From Bradyrhizobium sp. WSM1743 (GTDB taxonomy: Bacteria; Pseudomonadota; Alphaproteobacteria; Rhizobiales; Xanthobacteraceae), in the NCBI RefSeq assembly GCF_000473065.1, contig NZ_AXAZ01000010.1, forward strand, positions 1 to 64,000: 64,000 bases of DNA, in the 5' to 3' direction. The translations under genes and the position numbers were made by a program. Of this stretch, positions 18,557-28,367 are shown piece by piece; the stretch's first letter is position 1, and every line of letters begins with the position of its first letter. Below the pieces are notes generated by a model that made no database searches, was not told where the DNA came from, and saw only the letters and a program-made list of their open reading frames with translations.

Positions 18557-20089
18557 TCAGGCCTGGGACGGCGTTTGGGGCGGCGGCACGTTGGCGAGAT
18601 ACCAGTCGCGCAGATGGTTGAGTGAGGGATGCGCCAGCGAGCGCTGGAGATAGGTCCAGATCCGCGGCTGGTGGCGCAGATAATGCGGCTTGCCGTCGCG
18701 GCGGTTGAGCCGGGCGAAGGTGCCGAGCAGGCGCGTGTTCCGCTGCGCCGACATGATGGCGTAGAGCTCGGCGAAGCCGGCAGCATCGAAGCTGGTGTCC
18801 TGCTTCCGCCGTGCCTTGATGTAGCGCGACAGCAGCGTCAGCTCGAGACTTTCAGGCACGTCGATGCGGGCATCCTGGAGCAGCGACACCACGTCGTAGG
18901 ATTGCGGCCCGAGCACGGCGTCCTGGAAGTCGATCACGCCGACGCGTTCGATGCCGGTGCGATTCTCAAGCCAGATCAGGTTCGGCGAGTGATAGTCGCG
19001 GATGATCCAGGTCCGCGGCGCCGCCAGCGGCTTCCTCAGCAGTTCGCGCCACATCGCGAAAAACTCTGAACGCGCCGTCTCGCTCAGCGGCGCGTTGCGA
19101 TCGGGCAGATACCATTCCGGCATCAATCCGATCTCGATCAGCAGCGCCTCGATGTCGAAGAGGGGGATCTCGTAGGTCTGCCCGTCCAGCGGCAGCGTCT
19201 CCGGCAACGCCCTGCCGTGCAGCATTGCCAGCACATCGGTGGCGGCCTCGTAGCGCTCGGCGATCGGGCGCGGCGGGTCGCCTTCGATTACGCCTTCACT
19301 GCCGAAGTCTTCGGTGATCAGGAAGCCGTGGTCGAGATCGGAATGATGGATCGCGGGCGCGGAGATTCCCTGCGCGCGCAGGCCTTCGTCGATGGCGACG
19401 AACGGTCTCACATTTTCGGCGAGATGCACCGCAGCGCTGTAGGATTTTCCGTTGTAGAGGGCCGCACCATCGGGCCGCTGCGGAAAGTTCATGAGGATGA
19501 CGATCTCGTCGTCGCGCAGCAGCCGCGCATAGGAGCGCGTCGAGGCGTCGCCATTCATACGCCGTCGCGTCGCGTCGATGTAGCCGGATGCATCGAGGAA
19601 TTCGCGCAGCGCCTTCAGTCGGGCGACCTGCGCAGCGCCCTTGCCATGACCGGAGATATCGGCCGCGCGCGCATTCGAGCCCAGCGCGGGGCGATGCGTC
19701 AGCGCGATGTCGATGCGGTCCTCAGGCATCGCGGACGGTGCGCGCTCCGGCCATTCGATCAGCACCAGCGTGGCGTCCGGCAGCGGCGACAGCCCGATCT
19801 CCTCCAGCTCGCTCTCGTCCTCGACGCGGTAGAGATCGGCATGCATCACCGGAAACGGCGGCAGCTCGTAGCCCTGCACCAGCGTGAAGGTCGGGCTTGG
19901 CACTTCCAGCGCCTCGTCGCCGGCGAGGTAGCGGATCAGCGCGCGCGCCGCTGCGGTCTTGCCGGCGCCGAGATCGCCAGTGAGGGTGATGACGTCACCG
20001 GGACCGACCAGCAGCGCGAGGTCGGCCATCAGCTGCGCGGTGGCCGTCTCGTTGTGAAGCGCGACGGAGAATGTGGTTGGCGCTGTCAT
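18557..20089 (-). CDS. TsaE-AmgK fusion: t6A ATPase plus anomeric MurNAc/GlcNAc kinase-like domain
   Basis: Two enzymes in one 510-residue chain. Residues 1 to about 150 are TsaE, the ATPase needed with TsaB/TsaD to make t6A37 on ANN-decoding tRNAs; its Walker A is GDLGAGKT at 38-45 and SPTFTLVQGY and HADLYRVED follow. From about residue 165 to the end is an aminoglycoside-phosphotransferase-fold kinase resembling AmgK, with the catalytic loop IIRDYHSPNLIWL (Asp365) and metal-binding IDFQDA (Asp387). AmgK phosphorylates MurNAc at C1, and MurU is encoded just downstream. The stop codon of divL overlaps its ATG by 4 bp. Such fusions are, to my knowledge, seen in related Rhizobiales. Confidence 0.88.
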   Translation of the reverse strand: MTAPTTFSVALHNETATAQLMADLALLVGPGDVITLTGDLGAGKTAAARALIRYLAGDEALEVPSPTFTLVQGYELPPFPVMHADLYRVEDESELEEIGLSPLPDATLVLIEWPERAPSAMPEDRIDIALTHRPALGSNARAADISGHGKGAAQVARLKALREFLDASGYIDATRRRMNGDASTRSYARLLRDDEIVILMNFPQRPDGAALYNGKSYSAAVHLAENVRPFVAIDEGLRAQGISAPAIHHSDLDHGFLITEDFGSEGVIEGDPPRPIAERYEAATDVLAMLHGRALPETLPLDGQTYEIPLFDIEALLIEIGLMPEWYLPDRNAPLSETARSEFFAMWRELLRKPLAAPRTWIIRDYHSPNLIWLENRTGIERVGVIDFQDAVLGPQSYDVVSLLQDARIDVPESLELTLLSRYIKARRKQDTSFDAAGFAELYAIMSAQRNTRLLGTFARLNRRDGKPHYLRHQPRIWTYLQRSLAHPSLNHLRDWYLANVPPPQTPSQA

Positions 20090-22590
20090 TCGGCGGCGTC
20101 GCGATGCGCCGCCTGGTCGGTCGGGAAATCGCAGATCACGACCGTGCCCCGGCCGACGATCGAATCCACCCGCACCTTGCCGCCATGCAGCTCGACGAAG
20201 GAGCGCACCAGCGAGAGCCCGAGCCCGGCGCCGCGGTGACGCGAGCCCTGCGAGCGGCTTTCGAACCAGTTGAACACCTTGTCCTTCATGTCGGCAGGTA
20301 TTCCAGGCCCGGAATCTGTCACGGTGAAGACCACGCTGCGTTCGGTGCGGCGCGCGCTGATGCCGACAGTGGAATCCTGTGGAGAAAACCCGACGGCGTT
20401 GGCGAGGAGGTTATAGAGCACCTGCACCACGCGCTTCTCGTCGCCGATGAAGCTGCCGACATCGGGCGCGATCTCGACCTTGAGGCGGATGCGGTCGGTG
20501 GCGAGCCGGTCCTGGATGCCCTCGGCGGCGAGCTCGATGGCCTTGCTGACGTCGACTTGCCCGAGTTCCAGCTTCATCGCGCCGGCGTCGATGGTCGCGA
20601 GATCCAGGATGTTGTTGGTGAGCGCGAGCAGTGCGTTGGTCGATTTGGTGACGTAGTCGAGATATTCGGCCTGCTTCGGCGTCAGCGGCCCGGTCGAGGG
20701 ATCGCTGAGGAAATGCGCAAAGCCGATGATGGTGGTGAGCGGCGAGCGCAACTCGTAAGAGACGTGGTGGACGAAATCCACCTTCATCTGGTCGGCGGCC
20801 TCCAGCGCCTCGTTGCGCTCGCGCAGCGCGCGCTCGACATTCTCGGTGTCGGTGATGTCCTGGAACGTCAGCATGGTGGCGCCGTCGGGCAGCGGCCGGA
20901 TCATGCCGTCGAGCACGCTGCCGTCCTTGCGCTCCAGCTTCAGCGGCACGTCGGCGCGGTTTTCGATCGAGGTGATGGCCTCGCGGATCTGGCGCCAGAC
21001 CACGGGGTCGTCGAACAGCTGATGGCACCAGCCTTCCACCGTCTGGATATGCGGCTCGTCGCGCATGGCGTCGCTCGACAGCTTCCACATCCGGACGAAG
21101 GCCGGATTGAACAGCTGCGCCTTGCCGTTGCTGCCGAACACCGCGACGCCCTCGGCGAGGCTGTCCAGCGTCTCGCGCTGAACCCGGATCAGGCCGTCAA
21201 AGCGGCGGGCGAGGTCGAGGCTTTCGGTGACGTCATCGAACAGATAGGTGACGCCGCCCTCCGGGTTCGGCGTGGTGACGACCGAGAGCGCGCGGCCGTC
21301 AGGCAGAAACCAGGTGTCCTTGGCGGTCTCGACCGCGCGGTAGGCTTCGTGCAGCTTGGCTTTCCAGGCGCGGAAGTCCGGCTGCTCCGGCAATTTGCGC
21401 GCGGCGCGGAGCTGGTCGAGTATGCTGGAATCATCGGGATTGGCGTCGAGGAAGTTGCGGTCGAGGTCCCACAGCCGCCGGTAGGAATCGTTGTAGAAGG
21501 CAAGGCGGCGGTGGCCGTCGAACACGGCAACGCCGGAGGAGAGCTGGTCCAGCGTGCGACGGTGCGCCTCCGCCATGCGCACCAGCGCCGAGCTCAGCGC
21601 ATCCGCTTCGCTGGCATCGATGGCGACGCCGACGCTGCCGCTGCCGACATTGACGGCGCGCACGTCGTAGATGCGCCGCTCGCCGCCGATCACGATCGGC
21701 AGCCGCGAGTTGAAATTGGCCGCGTCCTTCAGCCCCCGCTCCATCGCGGTGCGGTCGGCGCTGTCGAGCAGCTCGAGCTTGCGGTCCTGGGCATCGGTGA
21801 CGCTGTTCGCCTCGGTGGCGCGGACATAGGCCGGGTTGGCGTAGGTCAGCGCGCCGTTCTCGCCCTTGGCCCAGATCGGCCAGGGTGCGGCGGCGGCAAA
21901 GCCGCGCAGCATCTCGGTCTCGTAGGAGAGCGCGTTGTAACGCAGATTGGTCTCGGCCAGTTCGCGGCGCAATCCGGAGAGTTCACGAATCCGGACGATG
22001 GCCTGGCCGCCGATGGCGCGGCCGATGGCCTCCAGCGTGTGGCCATGCGCCGTGGTCAGCGTCAACTGGAACCCGTCGCCGCGGTCGCGCAGCGCGTCGA
22101 CAGCGTGGTCCATTTGGAGTGCGGGTTCCGGCGGCAGCCAGGTTCCGAACGCCAGCACGCGCTGCGGCGAGGAATCGCGCGGCAGCACCATCGAGACGTC
22201 GCCGGAAATCTGCGCGCGATTGTCGCCGGCGGGCCAGGAGATCAGGATCTGCGGCTCGGCGAACAGCAGCGCGCCGAAGCGGTCGGCCTGGAGTTGCAGT
22301 TCCCCGATCCGGGCGCGCAGCCGCGCCTCATTCTTGGCCGTGCGCACCCGCGTGCGCATTAACAGGATCGCGGCCACCACGGAGAAGCCGAGCAAGGCCA
22401 GCGCGGTGGCGAGCACCGCGAGCTCCTGCCGGTTGAAATCCAGCATGAGGGAGAGGGTGTCGATGAGGTCGGCGGCCTCGGCCGGCGCAGCCGGCAGCAG
22501 CGCTGCGAGAGCGCCTCCCACCAAGCCGTTGCGCGCCAGCGATGTGCACGACAGCAGCGTCCGACGCATCGACACGATCACGCCTGACAT
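20086..22590 (-). CDS. divL: DivL-like cell-cycle sensor kinase with tyrosine in the H-box
   Basis: An 834-residue membrane sensor with a signal-like N-terminus, one membrane segment near residues 55-78, several PAS-like regions (about 225-590), then a HisKA-like dimerisation domain and HATPase. The H-box reads FVHHVSYELRSPLTT: the position normally occupied by the phospho-accepting histidine is Tyr612. The ATPase boxes are kept (VLYNLLANAVGFSP, VTDSGPGIPAD, GAGLGLSLVRSFVELHGG). A tyrosine at this place defines DivL of Caulobacter, which controls CckA in response to DivK. The ATG at 22590 with GGGG upstream is preferred over 22662. It overlaps tsaE-amgK by 4 bp. Confidence 0.85.
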   Translation of the reverse strand: MSGVIVSMRRTLLSCTSLARNGLVGGALAALLPAAPAEAADLIDTLSLMLDFNRQELAVLATALALLGFSVVAAILLMRTRVRTAKNEARLRARIGELQLQADRFGALLFAEPQILISWPAGDNRAQISGDVSMVLPRDSSPQRVLAFGTWLPPEPALQMDHAVDALRDRGDGFQLTLTTAHGHTLEAIGRAIGGQAIVRIRELSGLRRELAETNLRYNALSYETEMLRGFAAAAPWPIWAKGENGALTYANPAYVRATEANSVTDAQDRKLELLDSADRTAMERGLKDAANFNSRLPIVIGGERRIYDVRAVNVGSGSVGVAIDASEADALSSALVRMAEAHRRTLDQLSSGVAVFDGHRRLAFYNDSYRRLWDLDRNFLDANPDDSSILDQLRAARKLPEQPDFRAWKAKLHEAYRAVETAKDTWFLPDGRALSVVTTPNPEGGVTYLFDDVTESLDLARRFDGLIRVQRETLDSLAEGVAVFGSNGKAQLFNPAFVRMWKLSSDAMRDEPHIQTVEGWCHQLFDDPVVWRQIREAITSIENRADVPLKLERKDGSVLDGMIRPLPDGATMLTFQDITDTENVERALRERNEALEAADQMKVDFVHHVSYELRSPLTTIIGFAHFLSDPSTGPLTPKQAEYLDYVTKSTNALLALTNNILDLATIDAGAMKLELGQVDVSKAIELAAEGIQDRLATDRIRLKVEIAPDVGSFIGDEKRVVQVLYNLLANAVGFSPQDSTVGISARRTERSVVFTVTDSGPGIPADMKDKVFNWFESRSQGSRHRGAGLGLSLVRSFVELHGGKVRVDSIVGRGTVVICDFPTDQAAHRDAAE

Positions 22591-22829
22591 AGTTGCCCCA
22601 AGACCGCACGAATCTACGCGCGGCGACCCCGTCGCGCGCGAATCAAAAGACAATACCCTCACCGCGACTCCGCCGGTAAGAGTCCAGATCGTGAACGCAA
22701 AGGCGGCCCCACAAAAATGCCGGGCGCGGTGTTCCGAGTCACGTAGTTCTTCGGATGATTCGGCTGGGATTGCCGTGCGTTAGCGGGGCTGAAGATTTGA
22801 GCGAGATCGCCGCCGCGGAGCAGGTGCGC

Positions 22830-22949
22830 TCCCTCCCCCGCTTGCGGGGGAGGGCTGGGGAGAGGGTGTCTCCGCAACAGGACAGTCCCGGTGTGGAGAG
22901 AGCCCTCACCCGGCGCTTCGCGCCGACCTCTCCCGCAGGCGGGAGAGGT
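22830..22949. repeat. Palindromic repeat (CTCTCCCGC family) within the 22591-22968 gap
   Basis: Each end is itself a hairpin (CCCTCCCCCGC/GCGGGGGAGGG on the left, CCTCTCCCGC/GCGGGAGAGG on the right) and the middle contains GAGAGAGCCCTCACCCGG. A second copy lies at 44189-44294. The rest of the 378-bp gap between divL and dut shows no gene; it should contain the divL promoter, which I could not place. Confidence 0.75.
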
Positions 22950-22968
22950 GTAACGACTCGCAGCCGTG

Positions 22969-23427
22969 CTAGCGGCCGGTGGAACCAAAACCGCCGGCGC
23001 CGCGATCGGTCGCTGACAAGATGGCCACGGGAACCAGCGCGGCCTGCACCACGGGCGCGATCACCATCTGGGCGATGCGTTCGCCGCGCTTGATCACGAA
23101 GGGCGCCGCGCCGTGATTGATCAGGATCACCTTGATCTCGCCGCGGTAGTCGGCGTCGATGGTTCCCGGCGAGTTCAGCACGGTGACGCCGTGCTTGGCG
23201 GCGAGCCCCGATCGCGGCCGCACCTGCGCCTCGTGCCCGGGCGGCAAGGCGATGGCGAGGCCGGTCGGCACCAGCGCATATTGGCCCGGCGCGAGTGTCA
23301 GCGGCTCGCTGTCCGGAACGGCTGCCATCAGGTCGAGGCCGGCGGCCTCCGCCGTCTGATAGACCGGCAACGGCAGGCCTTCAGCGTGGGCGAGGCGTTG
23401 CAGTTCGACGGTGACCTTCGTGCTCAA
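22969..23427 (-). CDS. dut: dUTP diphosphatase (dUTPase)
   Basis: Hydrolyses dUTP to dUMP, keeping uracil out of DNA. The 152-residue product has the five trimeric-dUTPase motifs: [38 protein letters not shown] and the C-terminal arm [12 protein letters not shown]. The start is a TTG that overlaps the coaBC stop by 4 bp (TTGA). It is the last gene of the ubiE-ubiB-coaBC-dut series, a common order in alphaproteobacteria. Confidence 0.95.
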   Translation of the reverse strand: MSTKVTVELQRLAHAEGLPLPVYQTAEAAGLDLMAAVPDSEPLTLAPGQYALVPTGLAIALPPGHEAQVRPRSGLAAKHGVTVLNSPGTIDADYRGEIKVILINHGAAPFVIKRGERIAQMVIAPVVQAALVPVAILSATDRGAGGFGSTGR

Positions 23428-24875
23428 GATGCCGGCTCCCGGGGTTTCTCAGTCACGCTTCTGGCGATGTGCGCGACCAGTTCGATGGCCACCTGTTCCT
23501 TGGTCATCACCGGCCAGGAATCAACTGCAATCTCGCCGTCCTTCGCACCGTTCTTGCGGCTGAGGAGGTGGACCGTGTTGCGGTCGCCGCCCATCACGCC
23601 GGTCGCGGGCGAGACGTCGTTGGCGACGATCCAGTCGCAGCCCTTGCGCGCGAATTTTGTTTTGGCGTTCTCGATGAGATGCTCGGTCTCGGCGGCAAAA
23701 CCGATCACCAGCGGCGGACGCTTGTCGCTCAGCTTCGAGATCGTGGCGAGGATGTCGGGGTTCTCGACCAGCTGAAGCGTCGGCATGCCGGCCGCGGTCT
23801 TCTTCAGCTTCTGCTCGCCCTCGTTGGCGACGCGCCAGTCGGCGACAGCGGCGGCGAAGATGGCGACGTCGACGGGCAGGGCGGTCTGCACCTGCTCCAG
23901 CATCTGCCGCGCCGATTCGACATGCTTCACTGTGACACCAGCGGGATCGTCGAGATCAACTGGGCCGCTCACCAGAATCACGTCAGCGCCCGCGGCCTGC
24001 GCGGCAGCGGCGATGGCAAAGCCCTGCTTGCCGGAGGAACGGTTGGCGATGTAGCGCACCGGGTCGATCGGCTCGTGCGTGGGGCCTGCGGTGATCAGCA
24101 CTCGCTTGCCGGCGAGCGGCTTCGGCACGGGCGGTCGCAGCAGCCGTTCGGCGGCGTTGGCGATCTCGATGGCTTCCGACATGCGACCGACACCGGCCTC
24201 ACCCGCTTCGGCCATCTCGCCCGAGTTCGGGCCGATCAGCACCACGCCGTCGCGCTGGAGCTGCGCGACGTTGCGGCGCGTCGCCGCGTTGGCCCACATC
24301 AGCGGATTCATCGCCGGGGCGAGCAACACCTTGCGGTTGGTCGCGAGCAGGATGGCGCTGGCGAGATCGTCGGCGTGGCCGTTCGCCATTTTCGCCAACA
24401 GGTCGGCCGTCGCCGGCGCCACCACGATCAGGTCGCAGTCGCGCGCCAGGCGAATGTGTCCGGCATCGAACTCGCTCTGCGGGTCGAACAGGTCGGTATA
24501 GACGCGCTCATGGGAGAGTGCGCTCACCGCCAGCGACGTCACGAATTGCTGCGCCGCCTTGGTCAGCACGCAGCGGACCTCGATGCGGCGCTCCTTCAGC
24601 CTTCGGATCAGGTCGAGCGACTTATAGGCCGCGATCCCGCCGCCGATGATCAGGGTGACGCTGGCCTCGGGAAGCGCGCCGGTGCGATGGGGCGTTGGGG
24701 CGATGGATGGCGCTGGCGGCGCCGAAAACGGCGTCAGCGGCTCCTCACGGCCTTCGATCAGCTCCCGCAGGATGACCCGGACCTCTTCCTCGACCGACCT
24801 GTGGTTCTTGGCCGAGCGCAGCCGCAAATAGGTTTTGACGGCGTCGTCGAGCTTGCGGATGGTCAGGCTTGCCAT
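23424..24875 (-). CDS. coaBC: CoaBC with an N-terminal FitA-like ribbon-helix-helix DNA-binding domain
   Basis: Residues 1-47 ([11 protein letters not shown]..., [14 protein letters not shown]) form a FitA/VapB-like ribbon-helix-helix domain. A Pro-rich linker to about residue 73 follows, then CoaC, the flavin-dependent phosphopantothenoylcysteine decarboxylase ([45 protein letters not shown]), then CoaB, the phosphopantothenate-cysteine ligase ([25 protein letters not shown]). The total is 483 residues. There is no ATG, GTG or TTG between the first Met and the CoaC domain in this frame, so CoaBC can only be made as the fusion. GGAGG lies seven bases before ATG 24875. Two palindromes lie just upstream. 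Pantothenate-to-CoA synthesis is cytoplasmic. Confidence 0.92.
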   Translation of the reverse strand: MASLTIRKLDDAVKTYLRLRSAKNHRSVEEEVRVILRELIEGREEPLTPFSAPPAPSIAPTPHRTGALPEASVTLIIGGGIAAYKSLDLIRRLKERRIEVRCVLTKAAQQFVTSLAVSALSHERVYTDLFDPQSEFDAGHIRLARDCDLIVVAPATADLLAKMANGHADDLASAILLATNRKVLLAPAMNPLMWANAATRRNVAQLQRDGVVLIGPNSGEMAEAGEAGVGRMSEAIEIANAAERLLRPPVPKPLAGKRVLITAGPTHEPIDPVRYIANRSSGKQGFAIAAAAQAAGADVILVSGPVDLDDPAGVTVKHVESARQMLEQVQTALPVDVAIFAAAVADWRVANEGEQKLKKTAAGMPTLQLVENPDILATISKLSDKRPPLVIGFAAETEHLIENAKTKFARKGCDWIVANDVSPATGVMGGDRNTVHLLSRKNGAKDGEIAVDSWPVMTKEQVAIELVAHIARSVTEKPREPAS

Positions 24876-24894
24876 GACGCCCTCCAGCACGGAA

Positions 24895-24934
24895 TGATAG
24901 CGATGCTATCACCAACGTGATTGCAGTGCAATCA
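24895..24934 (-). promoter_or_regulatory. Twin palindromic operator upstream of coaBC (FitA-like half-sites)
   Basis: Read on the coding strand, TGATTGCACTGCAATCA is followed after six bases by TGATAGCATCGCTATCA. Each is a perfect 7-bp inverted repeat with a 3-base centre, and their centres are 23 bp apart. The second lies 20 bases before the coaBC ATG; the first overlaps the ubiB stop codon. The half-site TGATAGC is, from memory, the one bound by Neisseria FitA in the fitAB operator. Binding by the fused domain of CoaBC is an inference. Confidence 0.7.
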
Positions 24935-26506
24935 CAAATTCCGGACGGCGATCAGGATCCCGATGAAGGTCGCGGCGATAATCCAGAGCGCCACGGTGCG
25001 CCAGCGGTTCTTGCGGCCCTCGCTGCGCCCCATGGCGGCGATGCTCTCCGGCGACAGGCCTATGCCCTCCCGCGTCATGGTCTCGAGCTGCTCGAGCACC
25101 TTCATCGATCGCTCGGCGATCTCCGGCAGGCGCATCAGCACGCGCGCGATGTCGCCGGTCCCGGTGAGCGCGCCCTGGACCCGGCCCAAGGGTCCGAGAT
25201 TGCGCTCGATCCATTCGCGCACCACGGGGTCGGCGATCTTCCAGATGTCGAGCTTGGGATCGAAGCCGCGCGCCACGCCCTCGACCACCACCATGGTCTT
25301 CTGCAGCAGGATCAGCTCCGGCCGCGTCCTCATATCGAACAGGCCGGTGACCTCGAGCAGCAGCGTCAAGAGCCGCGCCATCGAGATTTCCTCGGCGGTG
25401 CGGTTGTGAATGGGCTCGCCGATGGCGCGGATGGCTTGCGCGAAATTCTCCACCGAATGGTGCGCGGGCACATAGCCCGCCTCGAAATGCACCTCGGCGA
25501 CGCGACGATAATCCCGGGTGATGAAGCCGAGCAGGATTTCGGCAAGGAAGCGCCGCTCCTTCATGCCGAGCCGGCCCATGATGCCGAAATCGACCGCGAC
25601 GAGGCGGCCGGTATCATCCAGGAACAGGTTGCCCGGATGCATGTCGGCGTGGAAGAAGCCGTCGCGCAGCGCGTGGCGCAGAAAACTCTGGATCACCTTG
25701 CGGCCGAGATCTGGCAAATCGACCTGCGCCTCCGCGAGGCGCTTGTGGTCGTTCAGCGCGATGCCGTCGATCCACTCCATCGTCAGCACATTGTGCGTGG
25801 TGCGATCCCAGTCGACGGCCGGCACGCGGAAATCAGGGTCGTCGTGCGTGTTCTCCGCCATCTCGGACAGCGCGGCTGCTTCCAGCCGCAGGTCCATCTC
25901 CATCGCCACCGAGCGCGACATGGTGTTGATGACTTCGACGAGGCGCAGCCGCCGCGCCTCGGCCGAATAGGCTTCCGCCTTGTGCGCGACGAAGAAGAAA
26001 TCGGAGAGATCGCGGCGGAAACGTGCGGCGACATTCGGCCTGAGCACCTTAATCGCGACCGGCTTGCGGACGCCGTCGCGCAAGATTTCGCCGCGATGCA
26101 CCTGCGCGATCGAGGCGGCGGCGACCGGCGGGCCGACGCTCGCGAACACGTCGCTCAGCGGTCGTTCCAGTGACGTCGTGATCGCCGCTTCTGCTTCGGC
26201 TTGCGAGAACGGCGGCAGGCGGTCCTGGAGGCTTTCGAGGTCTCGGGCCATGACGACGCCGACCACGTCGGGACGCGTCGCCAGGAATTGACCGAGCTTG
26301 AGATAGGCCGGGCCCATCCGTGTCAGAGCGCGCGAGATTCGCGGGCCGTGCTTGGCGCTGCGGCGCTCCACGACGCGCGCGAGCTTCAGCGCGAGCTGTC
26401 CGGGCGGCGGCACCAGGCTCGGATCGACCGCGCCGAACACGCCCTCGCGCGCAAACACGAACGCGGCGCGGATCAGGCGCACAATGTGGGTGATGGCAGA
26501 GATCAC
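24932..26506 (-). CDS. ubiB: UbiB-family atypical kinase/ATPase for ubiquinone synthesis
   Basis: A membrane-associated ABC1/UbiB protein required for ubiquinone production. The 524-residue product has the family KxGQ motif ([13 protein letters not shown], Lys70 to Gln73), the Ala-rich loop [23 protein letters not shown], and the catalytic [12 protein letters not shown] with [14 protein letters not shown]-terminal membrane segment (about residues 502-522) follows [11 protein letters not shown]. The start is a GTG overlapping the ubiE stop by 4 bp. It belongs to the ubiE-ubiB-coaBC-dut run. Confidence 0.94.
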   Translation of the reverse strand: MISAITHIVRLIRAAFVFAREGVFGAVDPSLVPPPGQLALKLARVVERRSAKHGPRISRALTRMGPAYLKLGQFLATRPDVVGVVMARDLESLQDRLPPFSQAEAEAAITTSLERPLSDVFASVGPPVAAASIAQVHRGEILRDGVRKPVAIKVLRPNVAARFRRDLSDFFFVAHKAEAYSAEARRLRLVEVINTMSRSVAMEMDLRLEAAALSEMAENTHDDPDFRVPAVDWDRTTHNVLTMEWIDGIALNDHKRLAEAQVDLPDLGRKVIQSFLRHALRDGFFHADMHPGNLFLDDTGRLVAVDFGIMGRLGMKERRFLAEILLGFITRDYRRVAEVHFEAGYVPAHHSVENFAQAIRAIGEPIHNRTAEEISMARLLTLLLEVTGLFDMRTRPELILLQKTMVVVEGVARGFDPKLDIWKIADPVVREWIERNLGPLGRVQGALTGTGDIARVLMRLPEIAERSMKVLEQLETMTREGIGLSPESIAAMGRSEGRKNRWRTVALWIIAATFIGILIAVRNL

Positions 26507-27264
26507 AAACGCCAGCCCGAATGCAGTGCGACGATGCCGCCGGAGAGTGTCTGCCAGCTCACGCGGGAGAAGCCGGCCTCGCGGATCATGTCGGCGAAGA
26601 TGGCAGGCTTCGGGAATTTGCGGATCGATTCGACGAGATATTGGTAGGATTCGGCATCGCCCGTGACCATGCGCCCGAGCGGCGGGATCACCTTGAACGA
26701 GAACAAATCATAGAGCTTGTCGAGACCTGGCATCTCGACGGTGGAGAATTCCAGGCACAGGAAGCGGCTGCCGGGCCTGAGCACGCGATAGGCCTCGCGC
26801 AGCGCAAGGTCGATCCGGGGCACGTTGCGAATGCCGAAAGCGATCGTATAGGCATCGAAGCTGCGGTCGGCGAAGCCTAGCGATTCGGCATTGCCTTCGA
26901 CGAAATCGACCTGGGTCTCGAGATGCCGCTTGGCGGCGCGTTCGCGGCCCACCGCCAGCATGTCGGTGTTGATGTCGCAGACCGTGGCACGGAAGCCGGG
27001 GCCGGCCGCCTTGGCGGCGCGGAACGAGATGTCGCCGGTGCCGCCGGCGACATCGAGCAGCGCGAACGGCCGGTCGCCCTTGGGCGGGTCGAGCGCGATG
27101 ATCATGATGTCCTTCCAGACCCGGTGCAGGCCACCGGACATCAGGTCGTTCATCAGATCATAGCGCGACGCCACGCTGTGAAACACATCGTTCACCAGCG
27201 TCTGCTTGTCCCCCAGGGGGACATCCCTGAAGCCAAAATGCGTGGTTTCGCCCGGCCGATCCAT
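26503..27264 (-). CDS. ubiE: Ubiquinone/menaquinone biosynthesis C-methyltransferase
   Basis: A SAM-dependent methyltransferase acting on the C2 position of the quinone ring. The 253-residue product carries [18 protein letters not shown] near residue 28, SAM motif [11 protein letters not shown] (residues 69-78), [11 protein letters not shown] and [16 protein letters not shown], all standard for UbiE/COQ5. It is first in the series, starts 81 bp from the divergent mutM start, and overlaps ubiB by 4 bp. Confidence 0.96.
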   Translation of the reverse strand: MDRPGETTHFGFRDVPLGDKQTLVNDVFHSVASRYDLMNDLMSGGLHRVWKDIMIIALDPPKGDRPFALLDVAGGTGDISFRAAKAAGPGFRATVCDINTDMLAVGRERAAKRHLETQVDFVEGNAESLGFADRSFDAYTIAFGIRNVPRIDLALREAYRVLRPGSRFLCLEFSTVEMPGLDKLYDLFSFKVIPPLGRMVTGDAESYQYLVESIRKFPKPAIFADMIREAGFSRVSWQTLSGGIVALHSGWRL

Positions 27265-27345
27265 TACTCTACTCCACTGGGCGGACCATAGCCCGCCCGC
27301 CGCAATGGCGCTATCACACCGCCCTCATAAGGTGAATGCCTGACC

Positions 27346-28227
27346 ATGCCCGAATTGCCCGAAGTCGAGACCGTCCGCCGCGGCCTTCAGCCCGTCATGG
27401 AGGGGGCGAAAATCCTCAATGCGGAGGCCCGCCGGCCGGATTTGCGCTTTCCGTTCCAGCCCGACTTCGTGGCCCGGCTCAAGGGGCAGGTCGTCACCGG
27501 GCTTGGCCGCCGTGCAAAATATCTCATGGCCGATCTCGCCTCCGGCGACGTGCTGCTGATGCATCTCGGCATGTCGGGCTCGTTCCGCGTCATCAAGCCG
27601 GAGAGCGACGCGCAGCCCGGCGCGTTTCACTATCCGAAGGCCAAGGATTCCGCGCACGATCACGTGCTGTTTCGGATGTCCTCAGGCGCCGACATTGTGT
27701 TCAACGATCCGCGCCGCTTCGGTTACATGAAAGTGATTGCACGCAATGCGCTTGACGACGAGCCGCTGCTGCGCGGGCTCGGACCCGAGCCGCTCGGCAA
27801 CGAATTCGACGCCGCGATGCTGGCGCGCTCCTGCGCCGGTAAGACCACCAGCCTGAAAGCGGCACTGCTCGACCAGCGCGTGGTGGCGGGACTCGGCAAC
27901 ATCTATGTCTGCGAGGCGCTGCACCGCTCGCATCTGTCGCCGCGCCGGATCGCGGCAACGCTGTCGACCAAGAAGGGCGAGCCGACCGATCACGCCAAGC
28001 GACTGGTCGGCGCGATCCACACCGTGCTGAACGATGCGATCAAGGCCGGCGGCTCCAGCTTGCGCGATCATCGCCAGACCACGGGCGAGCTCGGCTATTT
28101 CCAGCACTCGTTTAGAGTCTACGACCGCGAGGGCGAGACATGCACGACCCCGCGCTGCGGCGGCACGATCAAGCGGTTCACGCAGAATGGTCGGTCGACC
28201 TTCTGGTGTCCGAAATGTCAGAAGTGA
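27346..28227 (+). CDS. mutM: Formamidopyrimidine-DNA glycosylase (MutM/Fpg)
   Basis: Removes oxidised purines such as 8-oxoG and cleaves the abasic site. The mature N-terminus PELPEVETV supplies catalytic Pro2 and Glu3. Lys58 in [11 protein letters not shown], the H2TH region and the C-terminal zinc finger (C-x4-C-x16-C-x2-C) are all intact. The 293 residues are about 20 more than the E. coli enzyme; the extra length lies around residues 85-105. It is divergent from ubiE. Confidence 0.97.
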   Translation: MPELPEVETVRRGLQPVMEGAKILNAEARRPDLRFPFQPDFVARLKGQVVTGLGRRAKYLMADLASGDVLLMHLGMSGSFRVIKPESDAQPGAFHYPKAKDSAHDHVLFRMSSGADIVFNDPRRFGYMKVIARNALDDEPLLRGLGPEPLGNEFDAAMLARSCAGKTTSLKAALLDQRVVAGLGNIYVCEALHRSHLSPRRIAATLSTKKGEPTDHAKRLVGAIHTVLNDAIKAGGSSLRDHRQTTGELGYFQHSFRVYDREGETCTTPRCGGTIKRFTQNGRSTFWCPKCQK

Positions 28228-28287
28228 AGATCAGGCTTGCCGCCGAGAGGCCGTGAGTCTCGGCGAAGGTGGCGACCTCGCCACGCC

Positions 28288-28367
28288 CGTCATTGCGAGC
28301 GCAGCGAAGCAATCCAGAATCCCTCCGCGGAAAGACTCTGGATTGCTTCGCTGCGCTCGCAATGACG
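28288..28367. repeat. Perfect 31-bp inverted repeat (CATTGCGAGCG family)
   Basis: Arms at 28288-28318 and 28337-28367 are exact complements over 31 bp (starting CGTCATTGCGAGCG) with an 18-base loop. A shorter, diverged relative follows at about 28394-28436 (GAAGCAATCCGGCC / GGCCGGACTGCTTCG). Together they fill most of the 267-bp gap between the convergent mutM and parA-like genes, where they may also serve as a bidirectional terminator. Confidence 0.85.

Noticed and set aside
20071-22362. 763-residue open frame antisense to divL
   Set aside because: No domain or plausible start; divL motifs on the minus strand are clear.
23424-24875. Possibility that the RHH part of coaBC is a separate antitoxin gene of a toxin-antitoxin pair
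   Set aside because: There is no stop codon or second start between it and CoaC, and no PIN-domain toxin follows.
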